Shown piece by piece: positions 9,253 through 17,661 of a stretch of DNA of 60,178 nucleotides. This DNA comes from Methanolobus psychrotolerans (GTDB taxonomy: Archaea; Halobacteriota; Methanosarcinia; Methanosarcinales; Methanosarcinaceae): NCBI RefSeq assembly GCF_002243045.1, contig NZ_MBKP01000022.1:1-60178 (forward strand), written 5' to 3'. The notes under the pieces were generated by a model. It was not told where the DNA came from and searched no databases. It worked only from the letters and a program-made list of their open reading frames with translations. The translations under genes were made by a program, and so were the position numbers. Position 1 is the stretch's first letter. Each line of letters begins with the position of its first letter.

Positions 9253-9564
9253 GTGAAGAAGACCTTTTACTTTGTTCTAGTTACACAATATAAAAGTTAA
9301 TATTTATACATTGTGTTTATTTTATAATTTTGACTGATATTTTTCTCATGTATTATAAAGCAAATGACTTCTACTTATAATTTAAGAATAGATTGGCTCT
9401 ATAGAAAAACTGTAACTATTCAGTCTGGCTTCTTTCCACAAGCCGTTTTCCTCATTGTTGCGAATATTAACTAAGAAATAGTAGAACACTTTCACTTAAC
9501 ATTCTGAAGGCTTTTATAGTAGTTAATACAAAAAACGGTATGAAAATAATGATAGGTGATAGGT
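9253..9564. other. Divergent intergenic region
   Basis: AT-rich spacer between the minus-strand nuclease operon and the plus-strand GyrI-like gene. It holds the putative TATA box noted at 9301 and, for the plus strand, a TTTTATAG stretch near 9512. Apart from these I see no gene, repeat or structured RNA. Confidence 0.4.
9301..9308 (-). promoter_or_regulatory. Putative TATA box of the Mre11/YhaN/CARF/PIN operon
   Basis: On the minus strand the sequence reads TATAAATA about 50 bases before the Mre11-like start, in a spacing that fits an archaeal TATA box with a short leader. It is the only good candidate upstream of the six-gene run. Seen in sequence; function is inferred. Confidence 0.4.
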
Positions 9565-10056
9565 TTGGAGATTATAAACGAACCAGAAATAAAAGAAATA
9601 GAAGAAAGGACTGTAGCATATGTTTCATTTGTTGGAAACTATTTAGGAAACGCCAAGGTATTTGAAAATTTGTTTGGTAAACTTTGTGGCTGGGCAGGGC
9701 CTAAACAACTGATGGGAACAGATACTATTTTGATGTCTGCCTATTATGATGATCCAAGTGCTACACCACCGGAAGAACTCAAGCTGGATGTATGCATGGC
9801 CATTGAAGATGACATTGATGTTGAAGGAGAGATCAAAAAGAAAAAGCTTCCCGGAGGAAAGTATGTAGTAATGCGTGCAGAACTAACAGGAGCAGAAGAA
9901 TATGGACCTGCATGGGAGAAGATAGTTCAGTGGCTAATAGAAAACAATCTTGAAATTGATATGTCCAGGGCAAGTTATGAAATATACTTAAACTCTCCCG
10001 ATGAACACCCAGAAAAGCATCATATTGTTGAGTTAAACATCCCTATTTTGGCATGA
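9565..10056 (+). CDS. GyrI-like/effector-binding domain protein
   Basis: A stand-alone small-molecule-binding domain of the GyrI/AraC effector-binding (SOUL-like) group, about 163 residues. The N-terminus (EIINEPEIKEIEERTVAYV) is the usual first strand, and the KKLPGGKYVVMR strand followed by a Trp-containing helix and a SYEIYLNSPDEHP segment matches the family end. Such domains bind hydrophobic or cationic ligands, and some are hydrolases. No DNA-binding part is present. TTG 9565 is preferred because AGGTGAT (9554-9560) sits at the spacing used elsewhere in the window; GTG 9556 would overlap that signal. It stands alone, with no partner gene downstream. The ligand is unknown. Confidence 0.8.
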   Translation: MEIINEPEIKEIEERTVAYVSFVGNYLGNAKVFENLFGKLCGWAGPKQLMGTDTILMSAYYDDPSATPPEELKLDVCMAIEDDIDVEGEIKKKKLPGGKYVVMRAELTGAEEYGPAWEKIVQWLIENNLEIDMSRASYEIYLNSPDEHPEKHHIVELNIPILA

Positions 10057-10622
10057 TAATTATTTTTTATCTACAAATACCTATCTTTTGTAGTATTTAT
10101 AAGTAATAAGGCTACAAAATAAGCAATTCCAAGTGGGTACTTTATGGAGGAAGATGGTACATAACCCAATTCATGAGCTAAACATCAATTGTACTTCAAA
10201 ATACGAATCATAAACATCTATACAGTATAAATATTATCTATCGAAATGTCGTCAAAAGTACCCATAATATAGTTATAGGTACTTTTCGGCAATTGAAAAA
10301 ATAATTAATTTTAAATGTCAAAATGATACTTAAATTTTGGAAGAAAATAATTGAGATAATAAGTATTTCCTGATTTATTATCGAAACCAGGGATGACATA
10401 CATCATTGATTAAATGAGGAAATAATTCTGCTAAGCAAACTTTTATGTGGTTATATCTTCAGTTAAAAAAGGTTAATTAAATAATTGTTAAATGTTAAAA
10501 GCACGAACAGATTCTGTAAATATTCCAATTCGACTATTAATCGAAAGATTTATGAATTTGTAGTCTTTCTAAGAAGTGAGTGTTTCGATTTGTTTTATGA
10601 TTGTTTAATTGGAGGAGAAGAT
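10057..10622. other. Long AT-rich intergenic region
   Basis: 566 bases without a convincing gene. It contains the inverted repeat at 10254-10286, several TATA-like stretches, and a 19-codon frame at 10154 that I rejected. Stop codons are frequent in all frames, and base composition is more AT-rich than the flanking genes. Confidence 0.4.
10254..10286. repeat. Inverted repeat AAAAGTACC / GGTACTTTT
   Basis: Nine-base perfect arms (10254-10262 and 10278-10286) separated by 15 A/T-rich bases. A related GGTACTTT copy occurs at about 10136. It could be a regulator-binding site or an RNA hairpin. No T-run follows immediately, so a classic terminator is less likely. Confidence 0.4.
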
Positions 10623-10934
10623 TTGCAGAATAACAAAGTAATGCCACCTAAATATTGGCTTTATATATGGGGGATATTGGTTGCTTTCTTTGCATTTTCA
10701 TATGTAGCATATACGCCAAGTGAAGTTATTGCTGGAATTATAACTAGCATAATGGTTGCAGCAGTTTTCACCCTTTGGCTAGCGGTTATACACACGCTAT
10801 GGTATGCAGGTCACATTATATACAAAATACTAGCAGTGCTTCTTGCCGGAATAGCTGCTTTAATTGTAGTTCTTTTAATTCAATTTGCATATGAAAATCT
10901 GATATGGAAGAAAAAGGCAATTAATGAGGTCTGA
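10623..10934 (+). CDS. Small membrane protein, unrecognised
   Basis: A 103-residue hydrophobic protein with about three predicted membrane helices: one near residues 12-30 (YIWGILVAFFAFSYVAY), one near 35-60, and one near 68-90. It has a short basic C-terminal tail. The start is TTG 10623, with GGAGG at 10611-10615 and seven bases of spacing, a textbook signal. A longer frame opening at 10485 has no ribosome site and a very AT-rich extension. I do not recognise the family. It lies in the accessory stretch between the nuclease operon and the IS remnant, next to another tiny gene. Confidence 0.6.
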   Translation: MQNNKVMPPKYWLYIWGILVAFFAFSYVAYTPSEVIAGIITSIMVAAVFTLWLAVIHTLWYAGHIIYKILAVLLAGIAALIVVLLIQFAYENLIWKKKAINEV

Positions 10935-11013
10935 ATATGAATTATTTCAAAAAGAAAAATATACAGTTACAATATTTCTTTAATAGATTCGTTTAAATCA
11001 TGGAGGATTTTCA

Positions 11014-11157
11014 ATGCAGAAATATGAATATAAATGTGTTTCTATATTTGGTATGGGTGGAAGAACTACAAGAGTATTAAATGAATATGGCCAACAGGGA
11101 TGGGAGCTTGTTGATGTTGTATGGAATTGGCACTACTTTAAGAGACCGATTGAATAA
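11014..11157 (+). CDS. DUF4177-like small protein
   Basis: A 47-residue protein starting MQKYEYKCVSIFGMGG, with a central LNEYGQQGWELVDV segment and ending HYFKRPIE. This matches the DUF4177 pattern (a YEYK first strand, a GWELV motif, and a strand ending in KRP), a small alpha/beta domain of unknown function found in many bacteria and archaea. SD GGAGG at 11002-11006 with seven bases of spacing supports it as a real gene despite its length. It follows the small membrane protein by 79 bases and may be co-transcribed with it. No catalytic residue can be assigned. Confidence 0.65.
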   Translation: MQKYEYKCVSIFGMGGRTTRVLNEYGQQGWELVDVVWNWHYFKRPIE

Positions 11158-11189
11158 TTTAAAGTGCATTACCATCTCAGCAAATAGCA

Positions 11190-11246
11190 GCGCAGCAACC
11201 AAAAAAGGTTGGTTGGTATTTTTTGATATTGGTCGGGGTGCTGCGC
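11190..11246. repeat. 57-bp imperfect palindrome (hairpin element)
   Basis: Outer arms GCGCAGCA (11190-11197) and TGCTGCGC (11239-11246) are perfect complements. An inner ACCAA / TTGGT pair (11198-11202 and 11229-11233) extends the stem, with A-rich and T-rich segments facing each other. It lies 32 bases after the DUF4177-like gene. It could serve as a transcription end or mRNA-stabilising hairpin, or be a small mobile-element remnant. Only one copy is in the window. Confidence 0.5.
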
Positions 11247-11403
11247 CACGCTTCATCAAATATTCATATACTTATTTAGTCTTTTCTAAATAGATTCAAT
11301 AATGACATAAAATAATTACTGCATATTACATCCCACATTATCCGATGCCCTCTTTATATATCAAACCGCATATAGAAACACATTATCTCAAGGGGATGAG
11401 AAT

Positions 11404-11472
11404 ATGAAAGCAAAACAAATACTCGCACTTACACTAATATTCTTGATATATGTATGCCTGTTAAGTGAATGA
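11404..11472 (+). CDS. 22-residue hydrophobic peptide frame (possible truncated signal peptide)
   Basis: ATG at 11404 encodes a peptide of the form MKAKQ, then a hydrophobic core (ILALTLIFLIYVCLL), then SE and a stop. This looks like a signal or membrane peptide with a Cys near the end. GGGGATGAG just upstream could act as ribosome site, and a TATA-like box lies about 50 bases upstream. It may be the remaining 5' end of a secreted protein gene disrupted near the adjacent IS remnant, or a genuine tiny membrane peptide. Evidence is limited to these signals. Confidence 0.3.
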   Translation: MKAKQILALTLIFLIYVCLLSE

Positions 11473-11553
11473 AAAATATGACCTTCTGAACTATTAGAAC
11501 TTATCTTTACAACATGTAAGGGAGTCAGGAGGGAAAGGCAGATTAATCTTTAT

Positions 11554-12074
11554 TTGGTTTTGGTAAGTATATATAGTTACATATTATGAGGACCTATATT
11601 TCACTATGAACTGTCCGGTATAAGAGCTCCAACCACAAAAAGAACGGTAAAATAGGTGAACACCAACGCTACAAATGCCATCATTGCGGATATAACTATA
11701 CAGTCTGGATAAAATCAACAGCTAGTTCTAATTATGTTAAAAGACAGGCTTTGGAACTCTATCTCGACGGATTAGGATTTCGCTCAATTGGAAGGTTTTT
11801 GGGAGTAAGTCATGACCGATCACTGGAGGGCATATGCAGAGTTTCTTCCAGCGGCTATACATACTCAATCCAAAGCTGAAACATATACGTTGGAAGGATA
11901 CAATAGCATATTTAGGCATTTCCTGGCAAGATTGAGAAAAAAGTCAAAGTGTTATACGAAGAGTCTTGAAATGGTGAAGTACTCTGTTCTTCTTTTGATG
12001 AAATATAGAAATAAAGAGTTCACTATATTGAGTTTATAATGCCAAGAAACATATACCACTGTACTTAAAACCAA
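11554..12074 (+). mobile_element. Decayed IS1-family element
   Basis: Imperfect terminal inverted repeats enclose the transposase remnant. TTGGTTTTGGTAAGTA at 11554-11569 faces TACTTAAAACCAA at 12062-12074 (reverse complement TTGGTTTTAAGTA), differing by a small insertion. The enclosed 521 bp is shorter than an intact IS1-type element because of an internal deletion. I see no clear target-site duplication. The right end lies 20 bases before the guanine deaminase start, so the element may now sit in that gene's promoter. Confidence 0.6.
11606..12039 (+). pseudogene. IS1-type transposase remnant (InsA and InsB fragments)
   Basis: The 5' part encodes a zinc-finger N-terminus like InsA: MNCP at the start, then, after a frameshift near 11621, KKNGK, HQRYKCHHCGYNYT and a helix-turn-helix ending FRSIGRFLGVSH. 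Directly after, in another frame, comes the C-terminal part of the InsB catalytic domain: DHWRAYAEFLP, HTQSKAETYTLEGYNS and FRHFLARLRRK-like FRHFLARLRKKSKCY. The middle, including the first catalytic acidic residues, is deleted. At least one frameshift plus the deletion makes it non-functional. Confidence 0.8.
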
Positions 12075-12093
12075 TTAATAATGATACAGTCTC

Positions 12094-12558
12094 ATGGACA
12101 CCTTTATGCAAATAGCCATAGATGAAGCACGTTATGGGATGAAACACAATCATGGAGGACCATTTGGGGCGATTGTTGTAAAAGATGGAAACATAATATC
12201 GAGGACTCATAACAATGTACTGAGAACCAATGACCCTACTGCCCATGCAGAGATCCTCGCCATCCGGGAGGCATCTGCTATCCTGGGAAAGTTCGACCTG
12301 TCAGATTGCGAGATATACACAAGTTCTGAGCCATGTCCTATGTGTCTTGCAGCCATCTACTGGGCACGTATAAAGACTGTATATTATGGTTCCGATAAAG
12401 ATGATGTAGCTGCTATTGGTTTTGATGACAGTCTTTTTTACAGGCATATTCAGGGTGAAACACATGATATGACTCTGAAATTAATTAATACTGAAAGAGA
12501 GGAATGCCTTAAACTCCTTAGGGAATGGTCTGAAAAGAGCGACAAACAGATGTATTGA
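12094..12558 (+). CDS. guaD: Guanine deaminase (GuaD, cytidine-deaminase fold)
   Basis: A 154-residue zinc deaminase. The HAE motif (His51, Glu53) and PCPMC (Cys81, Cys84) bind the catalytic zinc and activate water. Length, the IYWARI segment after the second motif, the GFDDSLFYRHI stretch and the C-terminal EWSEKSDKQMY match Bacillus-type guanine deaminase, whose C-terminal Tyr closes a neighbouring active site. It converts guanine to xanthine in purine salvage. A tRNA adenosine deaminase (TadA) is the main alternative, but that family lacks this tail. No ribosome site is obvious before the ATG, and the IS remnant ends only 20 bases upstream. It stands as a single gene. Confidence 0.82.
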   Translation: MDTFMQIAIDEARYGMKHNHGGPFGAIVVKDGNIISRTHNNVLRTNDPTAHAEILAIREASAILGKFDLSDCEIYTSSEPCPMCLAAIYWARIKTVYYGSDKDDVAAIGFDDSLFYRHIQGETHDMTLKLINTEREECLKLLREWSEKSDKQMY

Positions 12559-12653
12559 CCTAAACTTATATGAAACACAACCATCTCATTTATGTATATA
12601 CTTTATAAGATAGTCATTTTAAGCATAATAAAATATCAGTCAGGAGAAAGGAC

Positions 12654-13841
12654 GTGGCTATAGAGCAATTCATACCAAGCACAATAACATTACTGGTTAC
12701 CCTCTTCCTAATAATAATATTTGATTTCCTTTTCAGGAAAAGGAATGTATTCTCAAGGGATAAGATAATACAGCAACTGATCTTTTTTTCAATTCTTGTC
12801 ACCGGAATACTTTTTACCGTTTTTACCCTACCGATAAATGTTGAAGATAAAAACCTGATACTTACTTTTGTGAGTATAGTCATTGGTGCCATACTCGCAT
12901 TCTCGTCAACCACCTTCGTGGCGAACGCCATGGCAGGGATCATGCTCCGCTGGATACATCCATTCAGGGTAGGAGACTTCATAAAGACTGATGATACTTT
13001 TGGAAGGGTTACGGAAATGTATTTCCTTCACACACAGGTACAGTCCATGGACAGGGATTTGATCACCATCCCCAACCTTACCCTGAGTTCAAAACCACTC
13101 AAAACCATAAGATCTTCAGGAACGATCATCACAGTAAGCGTATCACTTGGCTATAATATACCCAGAAAGGATATTGAGAAAAGCATGTTCATGGCAGCAG
13201 AGCTTACAGGTCTTGAAAATCCGTTTGTTCATGTTGAAAAGCTTGGGGATTTCTCCATCACCTATAAAGTAGGTGGCCTTCTGAAGAATATTGAGGGCAT
13301 GATAACCGCAAGATCTGAATTTAAAAAGAACGTTATTGATTCTCTTCACAGCTCTGATATCGAGATCGTTTCTCCTACGTTCATGAATCAGCGTGTATTC
13401 AGCGAGGATTATGTATGTATGCCGCCAAAAGAGATAGAGAAGGAAAAAACAGAAGAACAAGAAAAGGAGCCGGAGGTCAGGACTGAAGATATAATCTTTG
13501 ACAAGGCCATCCTGGCACAAATGCTTGACAGGATCTATACTACTGCAGAAAGTCTGAACCCTCGCAGGAAGGAACTGGAAGAACAAATAAAGGAGATAAA
13601 GGACGAAAATATACACAACCGACTGAAAGAACAACTTGCTCTGATTGCTCAGAAAGAGAATAAGCTCAAACCTGTTGTCCAGGATCTCAGGAATCTGCCC
13701 GATATCACTTCCCTGCCTGCTGAGCAGCATGATATGTATGTTAAGACACTTGTTGATGCGGAAAAGGATGTTACATTGCTGGATAACAGACTTGCAGACA
13801 TGGGGAAAAAAATCGGAACTAAGCTGGAAAAACAGCAATGA
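12654..13841 (+). CDS. MscS-family mechanosensitive channel
   Basis: A 395-residue small-conductance mechanosensitive channel. Predicted helices are at about residues 8-27, 42-62 and 72-95. The last is the pore helix and leads into the conserved MLRWIHPFRVGDFI beta-domain entry and FGRVTEMYFLHTQVQ, with IPNLTLSSKPL marking the MscS beta domain. The cytoplasmic part is followed by an unusual 140-residue charged, coiled-coil tail rich in Glu and Lys. In the family the channel releases small solutes on hypo-osmotic shock. GTG 12654 follows AGGAGAAAGG. The tail may bind a partner or tune gating; this is inference. Confidence 0.9.
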   Translation: MAIEQFIPSTITLLVTLFLIIIFDFLFRKRNVFSRDKIIQQLIFFSILVTGILFTVFTLPINVEDKNLILTFVSIVIGAILAFSSTTFVANAMAGIMLRWIHPFRVGDFIKTDDTFGRVTEMYFLHTQVQSMDRDLITIPNLTLSSKPLKTIRSSGTIITVSVSLGYNIPRKDIEKSMFMAAELTGLENPFVHVEKLGDFSITYKVGGLLKNIEGMITARSEFKKNVIDSLHSSDIEIVSPTFMNQRVFSEDYVCMPPKEIEKEKTEEQEKEPEVRTEDIIFDKAILAQMLDRIYTTAESLNPRRKELEEQIKEIKDENIHNRLKEQLALIAQKENKLKPVVQDLRNLPDITSLPAEQHDMYVKTLVDAEKDVTLLDNRLADMGKKIGTKLEKQQ

Positions 13842-13877
13842 AAAGATTTTTTTAATTTGCAGTCATTGAGGAACAGA

Positions 13878-14753
13878 ATGATAACCGGTGTACTTGGCCT
13901 TAAAGGATCCTACTCTGAGAAAGCTGCAAAGCAGTGGATAGCGAAAAATAATAATGCAGGAGAACAAGTTCTTGAATACTGCGGTGACATTCAGGACGTA
14001 TTCACCCTGCTGGAAAGTGGTGCGTGTGATATAGGGGTCGTACCTCTGGAAAACTCTATCGAAGGTTCTGTGGGAGTTACACTGGACCTGCTTCTGGAAC
14101 ATGATGTGCACATCATAGGAGAAAGTATTGTTACAATAGAACACTGCCTGTTGTCCAGAGGGAAGAAAGAAGAGATCAGAGTGATACTTTCACATCCACA
14201 GGGCCTTGGACAATGCCGGCAATTCCTCAAAGAGCATTTTCCTGCTGCTGAGCTGAGGTCCACCGGAAGTACATCCCATGCGGCAAAACTTGCCACTGAG
14301 TTTGAGGAAATGGCAGCCATCGCATCACCTGAAACTGCTGATGTGTATGATCTGAATATAATCATGCCAAATATCCAGGACAGAAAACATAACCATACCC
14401 GGTTTATAGTGATCACACGACCCGATGCTCTGGAAAATGTCATGGAACATGTAAGGGATAACAAACAGGACATCCTTTACAAAACATCTATAATAGTCTA
14501 TCTTGACCGTGACCGTCCGGGTGCCCTGTATGCAATACTGGGAGATTTTGCAAAGAATAATATCAATCTGACAAGAATAGAGTCAAGACCTTCTAAGAAA
14601 GTGCTTGGAGACTATGTTTTCTACATTGACTTGGAAGGAAATATAAGCGATACAATTATAAAAGATGCACTATATAATATGAAGTCTAATGTCGGGATGT
14701 TAAAAATTCTTGGTTCATACCCTAAATTCGATCATTATTGTGAATCTAATTGA
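13878..14753 (+). CDS. pheA: Prephenate dehydratase
   Basis: A 291-residue enzyme converting prephenate to phenylpyruvate in phenylalanine synthesis. The N-terminus GVLGLKGSYSEKAA is the first substrate loop (usually G-P-x-G-T/S-Y/F). VVPLENSIEGSVG carries the conserved Asn-Ser, and STSHAAKLA and HNHTRFIVI lead to the substrate-binding Thr-Arg-Phe. A C-terminal ACT domain (about 205-285) includes DRPGALYAIL and the NLTRIESRPS allosteric motif, so feedback inhibition by phenylalanine is expected. ATG 13878 with GAGG upstream is preferred to TTG 13857. There is no fused chorismate mutase. Confidence 0.92.
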   Translation: MITGVLGLKGSYSEKAAKQWIAKNNNAGEQVLEYCGDIQDVFTLLESGACDIGVVPLENSIEGSVGVTLDLLLEHDVHIIGESIVTIEHCLLSRGKKEEIRVILSHPQGLGQCRQFLKEHFPAAELRSTGSTSHAAKLATEFEEMAAIASPETADVYDLNIIMPNIQDRKHNHTRFIVITRPDALENVMEHVRDNKQDILYKTSIIVYLDRDRPGALYAILGDFAKNNINLTRIESRPSKKVLGDYVFYIDLEGNISDTIIKDALYNMKSNVGMLKILGSYPKFDHYCESN

Positions 14754-14804
14754 ATGTGTTTGAAAAGCAGATAATTTTTACAGGATAAAACCAACGGTGC
14801 CAAA

Positions 14805-15701
14805 ATGGATATCAGGGATTTCATAAAAAAACAGGAAGCTTCCCTCAAAAAGTACCGGAGGACATATAAACTTGTAGATTTCCTGACAATAACATTGGTA
14901 CTTTATACCTTGATGTTCCTGTTAAATTTCGACCAGGCATTTGCCTATATGAGCACTTTTGAAGTAAGGGCAGGAACAAGTTATGAAATAGCAGGCATGA
15001 GCGTTGCTTTTGAAACTGTTGCACTGGCACTAATAGCTGCTTTTTTTTCATTGATATTGACCTTAATGATCCACAGGCATGATGATAAGACCAAAGCTAT
15101 CCTTTTAGTGGAACAGAAATATCCCAACCTATATGAAAAACTGCGTACTGCATACGATAATGAAAATACTGAAAACCTGATAGTCAATGACCTGTTAAGA
15201 GTCGTCTCTTCCAGTATTTCAAAAGTACAGTCTTCTGCTTTTCTTAAAAGAAGAAGGCTTACATTAGGAATAGTACTGATACTCCTCTCTGCATCAACGC
15301 TTGGCTATATCGTATCGAACAACATACGTACAGATGTCGACCCTGGAGAGATCATAAAAACAATAGAAGACCTCCCATTTATGCCACAGAGTGAAGATAC
15401 TTCAGGTGACCTTTTTGATATTGAGGATACGAGCGGCGATTCGGAGAGTTCGGGTAATGAGGACCTGACAGGAGATACTGCGATCATTGTTGTGGAAGGA
15501 ACTGAAGTTGACCTGACACTACCACCAGGATCAGGCGTGGGTTTTGGAAACCCGGAAGATGCTGCAGAGTCTGATGAGGACTTTGACCAGTCGTCACCTT
15601 ATGAAATTAGTGTTATTTCATCACAGGCATATTATGAAGAGCTTCCTCAGGGCTATGAGACTGTAATCAAGTCGTATTTTGAGGAAATGGCTAAAAACTG
15701 A
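14805..15701 (+). CDS. Membrane protein preceding MoxR operon, unrecognised
   Basis: A 298-residue protein with three predicted membrane helices at about 23-42, 62-90 and 152-171. A charged cytoplasmic-looking stretch lies between helices two and three. After helix three comes a long acidic, Ser/Gly/Asp-rich linker (about 185-265, with repeated DTSGD) and a final conserved-looking segment ending SYFEEMAKN. I do not recognise a named family with certainty; haloarchaea and methanogens carry similar membrane proteins next to moxR. It is 52 bases upstream of the moxR-like gene on the same strand, suggesting a shared operon. It may act as a membrane partner of the MoxR/VWA system. Confidence 0.65.
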   Translation: MDIRDFIKKQEASLKKYRRTYKLVDFLTITLVLYTLMFLLNFDQAFAYMSTFEVRAGTSYEIAGMSVAFETVALALIAAFFSLILTLMIHRHDDKTKAILLVEQKYPNLYEKLRTAYDNENTENLIVNDLLRVVSSSISKVQSSAFLKRRRLTLGIVLILLSASTLGYIVSNNIRTDVDPGEIIKTIEDLPFMPQSEDTSGDLFDIEDTSGDSESSGNEDLTGDTAIIVVEGTEVDLTLPPGSGVGFGNPEDAAESDEDFDQSSPYEISVISSQAYYEELPQGYETVIKSYFEEMAKN

Positions 15702-15753
15702 CTTATTATATTCATCATTTACATTCATAGGACAAAGATAAAGGAGATAATAG

Positions 15754-16725
15754 ATGGCTAGCGACCTTAATTCAAGGGACCTGTCGCAAACATACAAAAT
15801 GGCCGGCGATATGTTTGCAACGCTTTTCAATGAGATTGGAAAGGTAGTTGTCGGCCAGAAAGCTTCAGTGGAACAGATAATCATTGCAGTGCTTTGTAAC
15901 GGGCATGCATTGGTAGAAAGTAACCCGGGTCTTGGAAAGACACTCACCATTTCAACCATATCAAAAGCACTGGACCTTAACTTCAGCAGGATACAGTGTA
16001 CACCTGACCTGATGCCTGCAGATATCACAGGAACACAGATAATTGAAGAAAGTGACGGACACAAGGAATTCAAATTCGAACCCGGACCCATATTTGCCAA
16101 CATAGTACTTGCCGATGAGATCAACCGTGCATCACCAAAAACCCAGTCCGCATTACTTGAAGCAATGCAGGAGAAGCAGATAACTGTAGGTAATGATACT
16201 TACCTCCTTGAACAACCATTTTTTATCCTGGCAACCCAGAACCCTATTGAGATGGAAGGGACATTCCCTCTCCCGGAAGCACAGCTTGACAGGTTCCTGC
16301 TTAAGGTCCTTGTAGACTATCCTAACTACGAGGATGAAATAGAGATCGTGAACCGTTACACCAAATCCATTATGCCTGCCGTTGGCAAGGTGGTCAATAA
16401 GAACACATTGCTTGACCTGCAGAAACTGACAAGGGATGTACCGGTTGCCGACGATATCAGGAACAGGGCTATCAAGGTCGTCATGTCAACACGTATCAAG
16501 AGCGAATTCATCGAATACGGCGCATCTCCAAGGGCATCAATAGGAATTATCCTTGCAGCTAAAGCACGGGCTCTGCTACACGGAAGAAATTATGTCAGTG
16601 TGGAAGACATTGATGCCATGGCATATCCGGTACTAAGACACAGGATCGTGCTCACCTTTGATGCTGAAAGAAGGGGAATAAGCACTGACCAGGTAATCAA
16701 GAGCGTACTTGAGAAAATAAAGTAG
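15754..16725 (+). CDS. MoxR-family AAA ATPase
   Basis: A 323-residue AAA+ chaperone-like ATPase. It has Walker A NPGLGKT, a DLMPADITG segment typical of MoxR, Walker B VLADEINRASPKTQ, sensor 1 FILATQNP and the EGTFPLPEAQLDRFL signature with the arginine finger. The C-terminal lid includes GASPRASI. MoxR proteins work with VWA-domain proteins encoded next to them to insert metals or assemble protein complexes; the DUF58 and two VWA genes downstream fit this exactly. GGAG lies seven bases before the ATG. Confidence 0.93.
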   Translation: MASDLNSRDLSQTYKMAGDMFATLFNEIGKVVVGQKASVEQIIIAVLCNGHALVESNPGLGKTLTISTISKALDLNFSRIQCTPDLMPADITGTQIIEESDGHKEFKFEPGPIFANIVLADEINRASPKTQSALLEAMQEKQITVGNDTYLLEQPFFILATQNPIEMEGTFPLPEAQLDRFLLKVLVDYPNYEDEIEIVNRYTKSIMPAVGKVVNKNTLLDLQKLTRDVPVADDIRNRAIKVVMSTRIKSEFIEYGASPRASIGIILAAKARALLHGRNYVSVEDIDAMAYPVLRHRIVLTFDAERRGISTDQVIKSVLEKIK

Positions 16726-16776
16726 AAATAGAATAGAAAAGCAGCTTTGCAGGGAAACTCAGGCAGAGTACTGGCA

Positions 16777-17661
16777 ATGAGCGACAAGAGACATAATATC
16801 GATGTTGAATTTTTCAGGCAGCTTGACCGTTTTACCTTCATGGTGAGGAAAAGAATATCAACTGCCTATGCCGGTAGCAGACGCTCTATCCACAGCGGAA
16901 GGGGGCTGGATACCGTTGGTTACAGGGAATACAACCAGGGAGATGAACTCAAATCCATAGACTGGAAAGCTTATGCCAGGTCAGAGAAACTCTATATACG
17001 CCAGTTCGAGGAAGACAAATCCCTGACCACACACATCCTGCTGGATTCCAGTAAAAGTATGGACTATACCGGCGGAAGCGCTACAAGCAAGTTCGAGTAT
17101 GCAACTATGCTTGCAGCCGGGTTTGCCTATCTTGTTACCAAGGACAACGACAAGTTCGCCATATCTACCTTCGCAGAAGATGTGGATATTACAAAACCCA
17201 GAAGAGGCAGGAAATACCTGCTCAATACCATTGAGAGGCTTGAGACAGCTAAGATCGGCGGGAAGACTGCCATTGATGAATGTACCATCCAGTATGGCAA
17301 AGCCATTCGTTCACGTTCACTTGTCATTATTATCTCTGATTTCCTTCAGGACCCGAAAGAAATCGAATCTGCAATTTATCGCTTTTCAGACCATGACCTG
17401 ATGCTTGTCCAGGTGCTTGACAGAACTGAAAGCACCCTTACCATTCATGGCCACAGCCGGCTCATTGATCTTGAATCCGGGGTTAAGCTGGACACATACA
17501 TTAGTGAGGAACTGAAAAGTGAATATCAGGAAAAACTCACAGAACACCTCAACCACATCAAGGACACATGCAGCAGGGTGGGTGCTGACTTCTATACATT
17601 CACAACCGATATCCCGATATTTGATGCGTTCTTCCATACCATTAGCAGGAGGAGATGGTAA
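16777..17661 (+). CDS. DUF58 protein with VWA-like fold
   Basis: A 294-residue cytoplasmic protein of the DUF58 family. The family signature is the segment GRGLDTVGYREYNQGDE, SIDWKAYAR, then an intact MIDAS-like DSSKS (Asp90-Ser94). It is the usual partner of MoxR and probably presents metal or substrate proteins to it. ATG 16777 was chosen over TTG 16747, which would add ten unconserved residues. Its stop codon TAA shares one base with the ATG of the next gene, so translation is coupled. Confidence 0.88.
   Translation: MSDKRHNIDVEFFRQLDRFTFMVRKRISTAYAGSRRSIHSGRGLDTVGYREYNQGDELKSIDWKAYARSEKLYIRQFEEDKSLTTHILLDSSKSMDYTGGSATSKFEYATMLAAGFAYLVTKDNDKFAISTFAEDVDITKPRRGRKYLLNTIERLETAKIGGKTAIDECTIQYGKAIRSRSLVIIISDFLQDPKEIESAIYRFSDHDLMLVQVLDRTESTLTIHGHSRLIDLESGVKLDTYISEELKSEYQEKLTEHLNHIKDTCSRVGADFYTFTTDIPIFDAFFHTISRRRW

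Larger units (their letters stand above)
11158..11553. other. Intergenic region with hairpin and short peptide frame
   Basis: Roughly 400 bases between the DUF4177-like gene and the IS remnant. It holds the palindrome at 11190-11246, a TATA-like TTTATATATC at about 11354, and a 22-codon frame at 11404-11472 described separately. Nothing else is recognisable. Confidence 0.4.

Noticed and set aside
10154-10213. 19-codon frame with GGAGG upstream
   Set aside because: GGAGG is only three bases from the ATG, and the peptide has no hydrophobic, basic or other recognisable pattern.
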